64,000 nt of DNA, taken from NCBI GenBank assembly GCA_037903355.1, contig JBAJFE010000047.1, forward strand, positions 248,001-312,000, in the 5' to 3' direction. The translations under genes and the position numbers were made by a program. The notes under the pieces were generated by a model. The model made no database searches. It was not told the DNA's origin and saw nothing but the letters and a program-made list of their open reading frames with translations. The DNA comes from Trichuris trichiura. Its lineage: Eukaryota > Nematoda > Enoplea > Trichinellida > Trichuridae. Shown piece by piece: positions 36,969-55,293 of the stretch (position 1 is the first letter of the stretch; each line of letters opens with the position of its first letter).

Positions 36969-39900
36969 AAAATTAAAATTTTTCAACGGGACAAACCTTT
37001 CCGTAAAAAAAACTCAGCCAAAAAATTGTTGCACTCAGCAATTTTCTTTATTGCATTGAATGTTTTGTTTGCGTGCTGTCGTAACTGCACTGTTGCTTAT
37101 GGACAACAATGCATGTCGAAGGAGTAGCTTCTCTAACATCCCATTGCCAATCCGGTCGAATTGCTATCGAGTAAGTAATCTTCCGCGACGCAACTATATC
37201 TGTAAATAGTGGGAAAAATAATTTCCATGACACAGCTGATAAAGTTTGGAGGAAATTTGCCTAATAGCGTTAGCCCATAAAATTGTTTATGTTGCAGTCA
37301 CAATGCTTATTGTTAACACTGACGGAAGAAGGATGCTATCCTTCGCGTATACCTGAAGTTTATTTACTTTTCAAACTTCCCCATTCGAAGTGGTACTTAA
37401 CAGTACGTAGCTCAATTGGTTTGGCAAGTTTCTGTTTGCAATAATGCGACTAAACTAGCCAGAGGATACAAAAAAAGTTCGGGCGGAAATGCTTTCAAAG
37501 CATGCTGCTACAGCTGTCAATTTTAATTTGAACTTGTACCTTTGCTTTTCATCCGCGTAAGGCAATTTTATTTCTTAAATGTTTTTGTTCTTACGTCATA
37601 TGAGGAACTGAAATCTCCTGAGGGTCGCTTGTATTGTAGTAATTTGTGTAATCGTTTCCGACTGGTATGAAGCTACGTTCGTTGTGGTCGTTAAAACAAT
37701 ATAGGATGATATTGATCCAACAGGACAACGCCGGTTGACCTCTATTGTGTAAGCTACTCTTGCACGCTTTGAGATTTGGCCAGTGGTTAGCCACTTTGTC
37801 TCGTCAGGCGGTGTTGGCTTTGATGGCGACAATCGATGCCGGCAGTTTGAATATAGCAGCGAAAAAGGCAATGGATTCGTACGGTTAGCAAGCTGGTGAT
37901 AAAACCTTAAAGCTTTGATAGCAAAAGGATAGCAATGTATTTCCCCTGACTATTTCGTATAGCTGTCGAACGCCGGTAATGTTAAAGTGGCGGTATCGTA
38001 AAGAACGTCCAATGCTCTCGTGAATGTTGAACGTTTCTTTTCGGTCAGTGAAATTTTAAGCATTATTAGCGAGTAAAGTTGTTCATGAGCATATTTTTTT
38101 GCCTTTTTTGGACGGCTGTACAGTCTTTCGTAATCTTACCCGAATGCATTCAATCAGTCCTCTTCTTTATTATTGCCTTAAAGAAAGGCAGCTGCTACCG
38201 CTGACTTTTGTCATTGTCAGATTCGTTACATGAACTACTGTAGTGTAAATAATTTATGCAAATTGTACGTCAGCTGATCTAGCAGTAATAATACCTTAAG
38301 AAGTGGCTGCCGGTTTAACTAATGTTAGGTGCGTGTATTTCCTTCTATGCTATTATTTTCACTTCTAATCGCAGAATAGCCTATCAATGTTAAAGAAGGC
38401 AGCGGCAGGTTTTTTTATCAGCTCAGTTTTTTCCTTTTCAGCGCACAGCCCAATTATATATGAGTTTTGCCTCGTTGAAGACAAGGAGATTATAGTATGG
38501 TTTTCGTCCAACTCGTAACGTTGGAGTGACTCATTCATTAGCTATGCATGTATTTCAGAGAGCTTGCAAACTGACACCAACGCCTGGGCATTAATAGTCT
38601 CGAAAGGATTCTCCAAAAACATCACCCTTTTTTATTCTTCATTAGCTAAGTGATGTTTAAGAGCACTTGGCACCCACGTTCGAAATAGGCAATGCACTGT
38701 TTTGTATATAAACGGCCGTGCGAGATCTTCAGCCAAAGATCCTCCACTAAAGGACACTGCGGTATGCTTTTTTAGTCTAAATACGAATTATACTTTTTCC
38801 TTCAGTTATCTAACATGAGATAATAATAGTACTTTAGCCTTGTGGTTTTCATTACCTCTATCTGAACAGGGGTTAAATACGGCTGCTAATGAATCTCCAA
38901 CTTTGGGGTGAAACTTATGCTCTGTATGCGTCTGAGATATCATTGGACATCGGCAGCTTAGTATTAAAGCAAATGTACCTGTTTATGGCATAAATAAAAA
39001 AGATTGTCTGCCTTCCAAAGTCACTGCACAACATGGAGCTGAAATGGTCGTCCACATTGTGGAAACTTTTCAGACCTATCGCGCGGGTGGTAGACGATAC
39101 TCGATTTGCTTATTTCTTCTACGCTTCCAAAGTCAAACAATCTTTTTATCTGTCAATATAATAGTTATTGCTGTAAGCATCCGGAATGTTCATATTACTT
39201 TTAAAAGATAAAAAAAGGAAAATTTGTTAAACGAAAATGTAGCTCTTCAAGGAAGCTTTGTTTGCTTAATTTTGACTTGGTCGCTTTTCTTTGAATGTCT
39301 AAGAAGTGTTTGCTACGCGCTGCATGAACTGTAAAGAACCCATTAAAGAATGATAGTCATTTTAGTTGATTTTGTGTGGATTAATGCCCTGACTTAAATT
39401 CTTTCCACTCATTGGGAAATAAAATATTCGCAGTTTTTTCATAAAATGCATTTGGAACGAACAGGCGCTTTGTTTGCAAGCTTAACTCTGCACTACTACT
39501 TATCACAGAATAGTTTTAAAGTTCTCTCTTTGAGGAAAGAGGTCTTAGTTCATGTTTGGCATCAGGCAATAGAATTTCTTTTTGACGAGAAAGTCACACC
39601 GGCAAATCGCCTTCACATAAAATGCCCAATTGAAAGGCAATCCTTTGATGGAATGCAAGCAATGCAAAGAATTCTAACCACTTGAGCGCATGTGTTTTAA
39701 TCTCATGTCTACTGCTTAAATATTCCTGTAGGTAAGCGCAGTATTCACACTGGTGTTCGGAAGCATTTTGTAAAGCTAAGGAGAGCTGCTTGAAGAGCCA
39801 ACAGATAATGACCTTAAAAGAACGACGAGCACATTAAGCGGCGCATGAAGAAAAAATGCAAAATCTGTTCGATACCAAAAAGAGATACTATTTAATATGT

Positions 39901-42900
39901 TGAATGTTGAAAAAACCATAAGTTCGGCTGTACGCTTGTATAAGATGTTAATAAAAGGCAATTGACGGCCAGTAAGGTAGTTTAATTGATCTGTCCATAA
40001 TGCTATTCATATTTTGACCATTGAAAGAAAATTCATTTCATCCCGCTAAGTATGTCTTATCAATTCTTTATTAGAAAATAAAAGCATCCGTCTTAGTAGG
40101 ATTCGTTTGAAATTAGTATATTGTCCATTTGGGGTAAGTTCTAAGCCCATGTCAAATTATTGACATTGTAAATGAAGCTGACCTGTTCAGAAACCGAGTT
40201 TGCGTCTCCAGCGTACGCACGCTTGTAAACTAGAATGAGTTCCGTAGTCTTCGGTACACATGTGTCATGTTCAGTCATAAGAAAGCATTAGAGTATCGAA
40301 TGTGGATAATGTTTGCGCTCTGCATTAACGTGGGCAGAAGGAATTCGAGTGGGTTTCCGACTTCTGACGTTCATCGAAAGAAGGTTGCATCAGGAGAAGT
40401 GACCTAATTGGCCGCAAGATGGAGGTAAAAAAAATTTTTTTCTGTGGATTTAGTATTTTAAATGACAGTCAAAAATGTATGAATAATTGCTGACTCATGA
40501 TTGGATGAAACGCCATGTGATGTTTCAGGCTTTCTATTTGGAAACTCAATTATTTTTAGAACCCCTAAGCTGACATAAAGAAGTCCGTCTGATGAGTCAT
40601 ATCGCCTACAGATAATTTAGTGTGTACATGCGTTTCATGACATCTTCGTTAGAGAGCTTTCGGCATCGACAGTAAATTCAATCCTTAGCAGTAGCAACTT
40701 GAATTGAGATTTCTCCGGATCTTAAGTTGCATTGCTACACACGGCTTTCGTACCTCATTTCATAACCGTTTTAATTTTTAAAGACATGTTAAGTTTGTTC
40801 ACACCTCACTTGCTCGTTGCTGCTCCTACATCTCTTACACAGGCTTAAAAACTTCAGTCTGAGCTTTTGGAAACCTCAGATAAAATAGCTTACATGGAAA
40901 CCGTACAGATAACCTATACAGCTAACAGCGTTCAGTCATGCATATACGGCTACTGAATGATTATTAGCCTTTGTTTATGCGCAACGCAGCGTTTTATTAT
41001 AGTCTGTATTAACATAGTGATTTCAAAGAGGCAACCGATGCAACAGGAATGAAAGCTGCAAGTAAATAATGCAGACGAAATTTGTGAAATGGTTAATTTT
41101 GCCTGTGTGGACAGAAGCTGGGCTACTACGTAATGACGCTACGTCCCGGCATTTTGAACTTTGGCCTCAGCAGTTATCAGACTTAGAGCTTTCAAAGGCA
41201 ATTTATGCTTTTAGCGGACGGCGCCAATTTTCGAATATCGTTATTGAAGCAGAAGAGCGTTTTCTATTTTCGGGATGTTCTTGTACTGCAAGTCGTGTAG
41301 TTGCAATGTAGTTTCGTTAGCTTTAAGCATTTACGATCTGCCCTTTACGACATTTTGTGGGAATTGAGGAAATGTTGGTATAATTTCTTCCATAAGTGCT
41401 GTGCTTTTAAGTTAGCCTATTTGCGAACATGCTGCTCGCATGAGCTTTTATGAATTTTCTGCTGCACCAATGATTCTCAAGCAACTGAAATGGATGCTTA
41501 AAAAAGTGGGCGCTCAAACTGAGTCACCCAACGATGAGGCGTGTGGAAAAATTTAATGTTACTTCTTTACCGGTCGACTTACGTGGGAGTGTTCACATAG
41601 AGTGCACTTCTCTCCCTGACAAGCACAATTTCAAAGGAGCAGACGTGCAAACGGCCACTCTGTTTACTCACGAAATTGTAATAGTTGAACCATCGTATAA
41701 AGGCAAACTCTGACAGGAGCGAGACTGTGAGCAAACGCTGACGTAGGAGTTGCCAGCCAGTACTCAGCCGTCCTAATAGCAACTGTTCCGGGCAGTTGCC
41801 TTCTATATATATGTGACATTTATTCTTTGTGGATGATCTGTTCCACTGTTAAGCTCTTTCTACTGGCTACAACGGCGACCTCAATTTTTCTCCTTCTTTT
41901 TATTTCTTTTGCTACCTCTTCCTGCAACAGCGTTGAAAGGTAACCTGGCAGCTAGCTTGCTTGCCCTTCAGCCTCAACGAGGGGTTATTTCAGAATAAGA
42001 AGACCTCGAAGTGGAATAAGTGATCAACTTCTGGCTCATCACTCGGCAGACCAGAAACTTCTTGGCAATGTAGGAAGAAAGTTCGCTTATGGTTTGGCTT
42101 TGTGGTGAGTGTACGATGTTGTTATAATTGCTGAAGTTTTTTCTGCTGACAGCAGTCTTATTTGCTGGCACCAAAAACGCTTAGAAGCATTTTTTACTTT
42201 TAAGGAGCTTTCTTAAGATCGACCCTAATTCGGCTTAACTAGTCACAAAGCGAAGCACATTAGAGGTTTATAAACGTACACGTACACCAATGCTGCACTG
42301 AAGCTAAAGAACTGGCCCATTCACTCAAAATTAGATTATTGAATGAAGCGATCATTTTCGTCATTCGTGTTTCTCTTCGTTCTTGTACGTCTGATAAGTT
42401 AAACATAGCGATGTCATTGATTAAATGAAGGCAGATAAATTTTGATGATTATTTCCTGCTGAGGCAGTCAGCTAAGCTTTAGAGAACGAACTGCTTCTTA
42501 GGGAGTTCAGTAATAGTGTATTATTAAAAATCTTTTGAACTATAGGAACTCTACGGATTCGAGAAGGAAGCCAAACTGGTCAAAAGGGAAATATTCCAAT
42601 TCTGGAAACGTTCTGAAATATTTAGGAGCATTGATAGACAATTAAAATTATCAACCAGCGTTACCGAATTCCTTTGGTTAGACCCTGTTCAGGGAAAAAG
42701 ACCTACTGATCTACCTAACTGAATATTCTCTTGTCAACTCTTCTGAAGGCTAAAGAGACCCACTGCTGGTACGAAAGTTCCCTTCCGCGAGCCAGCAGAT
42801 CACATGCATTACGACATTTCAAACTGGACGTCCATTGAAGATGATCATTTTGGAAAAGTCGTACCTACTGAATTCACGGGTGGACTTGGAAGTCCTGATA

Positions 42901-45900
42901 AGCACCTTTCACAAAACCGTATGCAGCTGCAGGCAAAAAAGTTTTCGTTCTTAGCCATGGGCTATGATCACATATGATAATAAAAAGTGCTCCATCCAGT
43001 TCATTAACGTGCTTGGCGGCAGCGGTCTAAACTGCGCATCGCATTGAAAAAGAAAGGTTTGCTTAAGCAGGTTAAATTTCTTTTTAATCTTGAAGCTCTG
43101 ATTTAAGCTTAATTTGGGTAGTGGTTAAATTTATTGACTTTTATCAAGAACAGAATGAATGCGTAATATTTTCCCTTTGGGATTCTTGAGTTCTTAATTT
43201 CTTTCTTCGTTCTTTGATGTTGTAAAGACGCTTGTTTCCATTGTATGCTCTGCCACACTGCAGCCCTTATTAGCTGGTTGGAATTGTATTTAGGTTACTT
43301 GAAATGTAACTTCTTACCACCCGCTCAAAGCATGGCAATTTTTTGCACTATGTGAAGTCTACGATCTCGCAGCAAAGGTGTTAAGAAATGCAGATCTATA
43401 CTGCGCATTGTTCCATGAATCAGTTAGCAAGTAGATATATCACGTTCTGCGTGTGAGTGCCATGATATCCAGTGTTACGATAAATGAATAATGAAGGTGA
43501 CTATTTATTCTACATTTTGCACGCATACTGTGCGGGCGCTGTGCAACGCGGAATGAGCAAAAATGCCATTTTCAAAACATGTTCCTGCAAAGCAAACAGT
43601 ACGATTATGCTAAAACAATGCTTCGCAGTAAACCTAAAGTAGTACACGCAACTCAAAAATTCAGGCAGTAGATAACTGGCATTGTAGGAAATCTAGGAAA
43701 TGTAATTTCCCTATTATAATTGCATTTTTTTCTCTCAGTCAAAATTAACCTGTTTTAATCCTGAGATCTTATAGCAGTCAGCTGATTGGGTCATTACTTC
43801 TTGAACTTTGATTTTGCTAAAGCTGTAGAAAAAGTTCTTCCGCAGCTGATGTATACAGTATAATCATTGTTTGCAAGGAATGAACAGAAGCTACTGACAG
43901 CGGATTAATTCCTAAATGCACAGCAAATGTTTTTGCATTACCAGCATTTGACCAAGGAATGGACACGTTGAGACATTGTAGAGCTGGTCAAATGCAAACA
44001 GCTGTTAGCGCAATGTTCTGGAGCTTTCCTATACATCAGTCATAATACAGTTCTTACATTTATCCTTTAAGACGTCAGCCAAACTTATGCATAAAAACGC
44101 TGAAACATATTCACTTCTAAATCTTTTTGCCGCAATTAAAAATCGAAGCACTGTCTAACAGACATGTTAATATTATAAAAATTCTTAAATAGAAACTTCC
44201 TTAAGGCTAAAGTCAGCTAGGTTTGTGCTTAGTGTTTTATTCTGGCGTTGTTTTTTTAATTGATAATTGGAAGAAACATTCGGCAAAAGTGAAGCTTCAT
44301 CTTTATAAATAAATCCAACGTTCTATGGAATAGGCAACTCTTTTGGCAGTTGATAAGGTTCTAGCAAGAGCACAGCAAAATTCACTTCTTTTTCCAAAAA
44401 TCTTTACACACTTTATCTAGTCCCAGATTATGAAAAAGAAAAAATTCCTATGCAGTGAAGAATTTCAAATAAGCGGATATCCAGCTGAAACAACCTTCTT
44501 TGCCTATTTCTTAAACGAAATTTTCAGACGTACACATTTAATATGACATATCAGGTACAAACCCGAAGCTCTCACTTTATCTAAAAACCTTTTTGAAAAC
44601 AGCTTTCTCATAGCAAAATCTTGTTGGATGGGACCACCTGAAATTTGATAAAAACGCTCACGGATAGCTTAAGCGGCAGTATCATGAAACAGCCTTAATC
44701 TACTCATTTTAAACTGATCAAAATGAAAACAGGCGCGCAGATAGTGGTTGCATTTGCATTAGTAGCAATCAAAGAAATACATTGTCACACTTTTGTTAAT
44801 AAATGCCACTGAAGGCAGCGCAAATAAGAATGTAAGAAATGACTGCATCCTATCATCGCACCATTTCGTAAAGTATTGATGAACAGAAGTGACATCATTT
44901 TTTTGTCACAGCCTGACCAAAATTATGCAAGTATTTGCTGAAATGGTTACTAGCGCAACGATTAATTTAAATTTTAGCATCTTTACCGTTGGCAAACTTG
45001 TTCACGACGTGCAGCAAAGCAGACATGGCGAAAGAAGGAAGTGAATGCAAATTCGTTCACAAGCGACTGCTTTTAATTCACGGACAAACAGAAAAAGGAA
45101 GCCACTTTCACGCGCATTGACGCAATTTCAAAAGCAGCGATTGAAAAGTTGGATTTAATATAAAGCGTATTAGCACAAAGATATTGCACATCTTGAAAAC
45201 GCAAAACAAATCGTCATTCAAACTGCCAGAACACTACCGGCGTTGTCACGTTTATTACTTTAAAAAGAAAATGAGTATGGAAATGGGAAGTGCTTGTCGT
45301 CACTTCTCATAAGTTATGGAAATTCGCCATAAATTCAATAAATTGCACCCCTTTCCGAACGCGCGTCACTCCATCACAATCCGAAAAAGATAGGCATTAC
45401 GTCACCTAACGAAATGAATTATTGATGTTGAATTGAATTTATGAGCATGCAAAGTAATAAGAAAATACTTCGACCTCAAATAATCTGCATTTTATTGCTG
45501 TTCATGAGAAAAGTCTCTATCTAAACATATTCATATTAATACGCTTTAAAAGGAATTTACTTCGCTTAAATGAGTTTGCGAAAAAATTTCTTCTGCTTGC
45601 TTGTCCATTGAACAAAGCGTTCTAGTCGATCATTACATTTAAGCAATAATTTGACTTAGTTTTCAAAAAGGCTTTTCATCAAGAGCGCAATCAATACAAG
45701 TAGTAGTTGGCTTTCACTCTGCCCCAATTAGTCTCGTCTTTCTAAGCATAAATTGTAAAATCCCATTACCGCGTTCGTTTCACAACAAAAGAGCACAGAG
45801 TCCTAAGGTTGATCAGATTACTTGAAGCTGAGTCTGATTAGAGATACTCTTTATTCTTTTCTGTTTTTACCGTTTCTGCCTCTAAAAAGAAATAACACTT

Positions 45901-46982
45901 TTTGGCGGAAGAAGCTTATTCGTCACCAAACCACCTTAAGTGTTCTACGCTTCTCATTATAATATTTAGCCATTCGTGTTAATCAAATAACCAGTTGCAT
46001 ATCGATTGAGGAAGGCTATTAAAAATTTCCATTCAGTCCAAACAAAGGCTTAGGGAAACATGATTCCCACAGAGTTCACTTTAGCAATGCGCTATGGGAA
46101 TAATTCCACCTTTGTTGCCTATAAGTAATGCTTCCTCAGGCGGCTTTTACTTGTTGATTACATAGACTGCAAACAAAAGTGTAAGACACCATTATTGAAC
46201 TGAACAGTTGTGCTATTTGCGAAAGCGTGTAGGATTAGTAACCTCAAACGTAAAAACGTTATAAATTCAATCCGGAAAGCAGTGCATAACTGGCACTTGG
46301 TGATGAGAATCGCAACGCGCAGATATCGCCATTTTTGTAAGGCGCTGGTGGAAGTTAACCGACAAACTCGGTCAGTTGCCAACAAAGCTTTTTGTTCTCA
46401 GAACTGTAAGCTGCGTAGGACGTTCATTCCCGTTTCACCTTCAGCCCGAAAATAGAAATAATCATAGTGCAGAATGTTTTTAGGGCGAAGTATATGCAAA
46501 AAATGAAATTATTTAATCGCGCTAGACCTTTCATCTTTGAGGAATGCGCAAAAGAAAGTCCATTACTTCAAGATTACCGTAAATCAAGCAGCCATTGCGT
46601 CAGCATTCAAGCTACTCCAAATAACCGATTCGACCAAGGAAATAAGCTTCTTTGGATAATGACTTACATTTCAAGCTTAGGTGAGACTCGTAACGTTAAA
46701 AAACTTAGTCAGCATTCAGAAGAACATTGACCATCACATGGGCAGTTCTCAGTGATGCCACGCAGTGGCGATGAACTTGCCGCGCTAAAGAAAGGATCCG
46801 TTATTGTTTGTGATTTCTTGCTACTAATTATTCCGTTGCGCGCAAACTACATTTTTTCCTTTTCTGATATGCTTTATCGGGGGTGCTTTAAGTGGAGATC
46901 GATCTCGTTTACGCTCAAAGTGCGTGCAATTCAAAGTATGGATAAAATGAAGAAAGTTTAACTTTCACGTCACTTTCCCTAA

Positions 46983-52852
<5,870 letters not shown>

Positions 52853-53039
52853 GTTAATCAACCGAGACGCAACTCGTCTTGATGGGCAACGGTCAAGCAG
52901 AAGCAAAAATAGTTGTTAGGCCCAGGTTCATGCTGACAAGCCGATTTCTGCAAAAAATGACGCCTCAGTGGGCTCCCATGGAACGTAATCTTTTTTCTCG
53001 TAGCTAAAAGGAAACATACGAAAGAACTTGCGTGGCGAA

Positions 53040-54090
53040 GTCCACGGCAGCGTCAACCCGGTGTAAATACGATAAACTGAGAGGAGGTTCACTACTTAGC
53101 GATCTGCGTTCACCCTCGTTTGATCGATTACAATTTCCATTGCTCGCAGATCTGTTGTAATCACGCTTCCCTCCATCCAGTTTTCCATATAGATTTCTCT
53201 GGTGCTGGCAAGTGCAGCCAGCGGTCGAGAGCTACTATTGATTGTCAAGAACTCAGAATCGATACAACCTCACGTTCGGATAAACGATCGTAGTTCGAAC
53301 AAATAAAGCTATCCTTGAGGATACACACCGTATGCTGGGCAATAGGCAGCTTTTCCGGAACACCGGATGTTTCGCAATGTGAAGCTCCAAAATTGATCGC
53401 ACGATAAATGAGGGATGTATAAACGCGAACTCGTCTCTTCAAAGGTCACTGATACTGGTAAACTTCGACAAGTCACCTCGGGGACTGACGATGAATTTGA
53501 ACCATACGCTCTGCAAAGTTGACAAATCAGAAAACTATTTGTCGCTATCCATTCTCTTAACCGATTGGCGTTAACACTTCGATCTGCCAACTTTTCCGCT
53601 AAGACAAGAGAGTCTGCGAAAAGTAAAGCGAGCGGAAGTCTATAGCCTATGGACAACTATAGGTGCACTGATCCGGAATAAGGTATGAAGCGCAGCGACG
53701 GTCACTATTACACAAAGCGCTTTCGTAACAAATGATCTGGCTGGACAGTGGCACAAAGCACATTTTTATCTATTTTCCAAAGCCCGCCTGAAGTTTTATT
53801 TATCGTTTTCCAATAGGCGCCCAGAATGAGCCCTGAAAAATTTGAACCCACTTCCCAATGACTGCGCTAACTCTTGCCTCACAATCGTTTAGAACATCAA
53901 CCCTTTAAGCACTCAGCCAGAGTAGTTAATAACAAACATAGCGAGCACACTTGCTCGGATGGAAGCATAATTGCTGTCGCTTAATTTCCAGTTTACGTCA
54001 TCGATGACGCTGCAATAGGTCGTTGCAGCGACGACGGAATTCGATTTCTTCTGCAGAAATCATCACTGCGCAGTTTGCCTGAAAAATTAA
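53040..54090 (-). CDS. unassigned coding-like segments
   Basis: Between BRSK and N4BP2 the minus strand has coding-looking frames that I cannot assign. One (53309-53656) reads YRLPLALLFADSLVLAEKL and CQLCRAYGSNSSSVPE; another, overlapping in a different frame, contains GVPEKLPIAQHTVCILKDSF; a third near 53060-53235 contains LAALASTREIYMENWMEGSV and ends in a stop; a fourth near 53930-54053 contains VIDDVNWKLSDSNYASIRA after a good acceptor and ends in a stop. Frame changes would fit a small-intron gene, but I could not build one consistent model. It may be one gene, two, or none. No function is proposed. Confidence 0.35.
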
Positions 54091-55293
54091 ATAATTAAAA
54101 ACAGTGCCAAGCAGTCTACTTAGTAGTGCGAGCGCAAGAGAGAATGTTTACGCGCTGAAAAGCAGCTCACCCGGGAAAATGCTGTAAAAAACGCGGTATA
54201 CCTCTTGGGAGCAATTATGTAAAAAAACACTTTGGACATGTAAGTACAGTGGATGACAAAAAATTGAAAAAAATCAAAAAGGATATTTGCGCCAAAATAA
54301 GCTGAACATATTAGTACATTGTTTCGGCTTTCTTTCTCTCGATGATATGCATTGGAAGTGGGAGCGCATACGCGCAACGCTTAGATGGTTAATGGCAATA
54401 TTTCAGTCCATTTTAATGCTCGCTTAGAGAACAGCCAACGTTGCCGCTAGAAATGAAATATTGCTTAAAGCAGTTTTCCAAATGGCTTCTGTTCCGTTTG
54501 GCCATTGGCAACAGCCACAGTATGGAAATATTTCTCCTTTTATCAGACCTACATCTTTCGCATCCTTAAAAAGACAAAAAGCTTTCCGAACTTGCCAGCT
54601 ATTTAAAAAATTTATAAGGACAAAAGGACAACAAGCGAATTGCATTTTGATAGCATACACTTTGATCTATTCGCCTATTGGTCATTTTCAGTGTTCATTA
54701 TTTTTAATAAGGCCGAAACGCCGGCGTATGAGTACACTGAGCTTCGGCAGTGCAGTGAAAGGGGCCACATAAGACTAAATCAGGCGACTAATTTTTGAAC
54801 AAAAGAAAACGAGGCGGAACAATACACGCGCGAGAGAAAGTACAGCTTTACAAACGGGATATTTTAAAGTGCGCAACAACGATAGTTACATTCAAAAATT
54901 GCCTACACCACCAAATGCCCTGAGCAAGCTAGCAGAAAAAGATTACATAGTGAAGAAATAAGGGACGAGCAAATGAAAGGATAAAAGGTAGATATGCAAA
55001 TACATTATGCAGATAGGCAACACGCGTGATGGCAATGCCATTTTGCAACATAAGAAACATAATAAGCAACGATTAACCACGCTTGCGCGGTTAAGTTGGC
55101 TTCTTTGGAAAATTGGAACAAACTTTGTGTGACACCTGAGCAAAGGTGCGCGGCAGTTTTCAACATTGCGCATACGTCTAAGATGGTACGAGTTACTACG
55201 TCTTTACCACAATGACGCCCGGAGTGGATTCGGAAAACCTGAAGCGCGTACTATTGCCAATGCGAGAAAATGACAGAGACCGTTAACTGCTGC

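Larger units (their letters stand above)
36800..37045. mobile_element. hammerhead-bearing palindrome (Penelope-derived)
   Basis: Two inverted arms of about 105 bases (36800-36905 and 36938-37045) match almost base for base, around a 35-base spacer. Each arm holds the 3' half of a hammerhead (stem II GGGTC/GACCC, GAAA), then CGGAAAATTAAAATTTTTC-like sequence and a TTGCACTCAGCAAT-type end. The right half is a complete ribozyme. Stem II and core match those next to PLE2, so it belongs to that family rather than PLE1. No protein is encoded. Confidence 0.8.
34629..46982. other. 12-kb region without recognisable gene
   Basis: This lies between the convergent 3' ends of MADD (plus) and BRSK (minus). 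Open frames here (for example 39446-39685 and 41069-41311) are under 100 codons and show no family motif or splice pattern I recognise. The one clear structure is the hammerhead palindrome at 36.8-37.05 kb. Non-coding RNA or unrecognised repeats cannot be excluded. Confidence 0.5.

Noticed and set aside
39446..39685. 79-codon frame, and similar ones such as 41069-41311 and 46210-46455
   Set aside because: No family motif, no splice context and lengths expected by chance in this composition.
40580..40620. CTGATGAGTC resembling a hammerhead core
   Set aside because: No GAAA or second stem II strand follows at the right distance.
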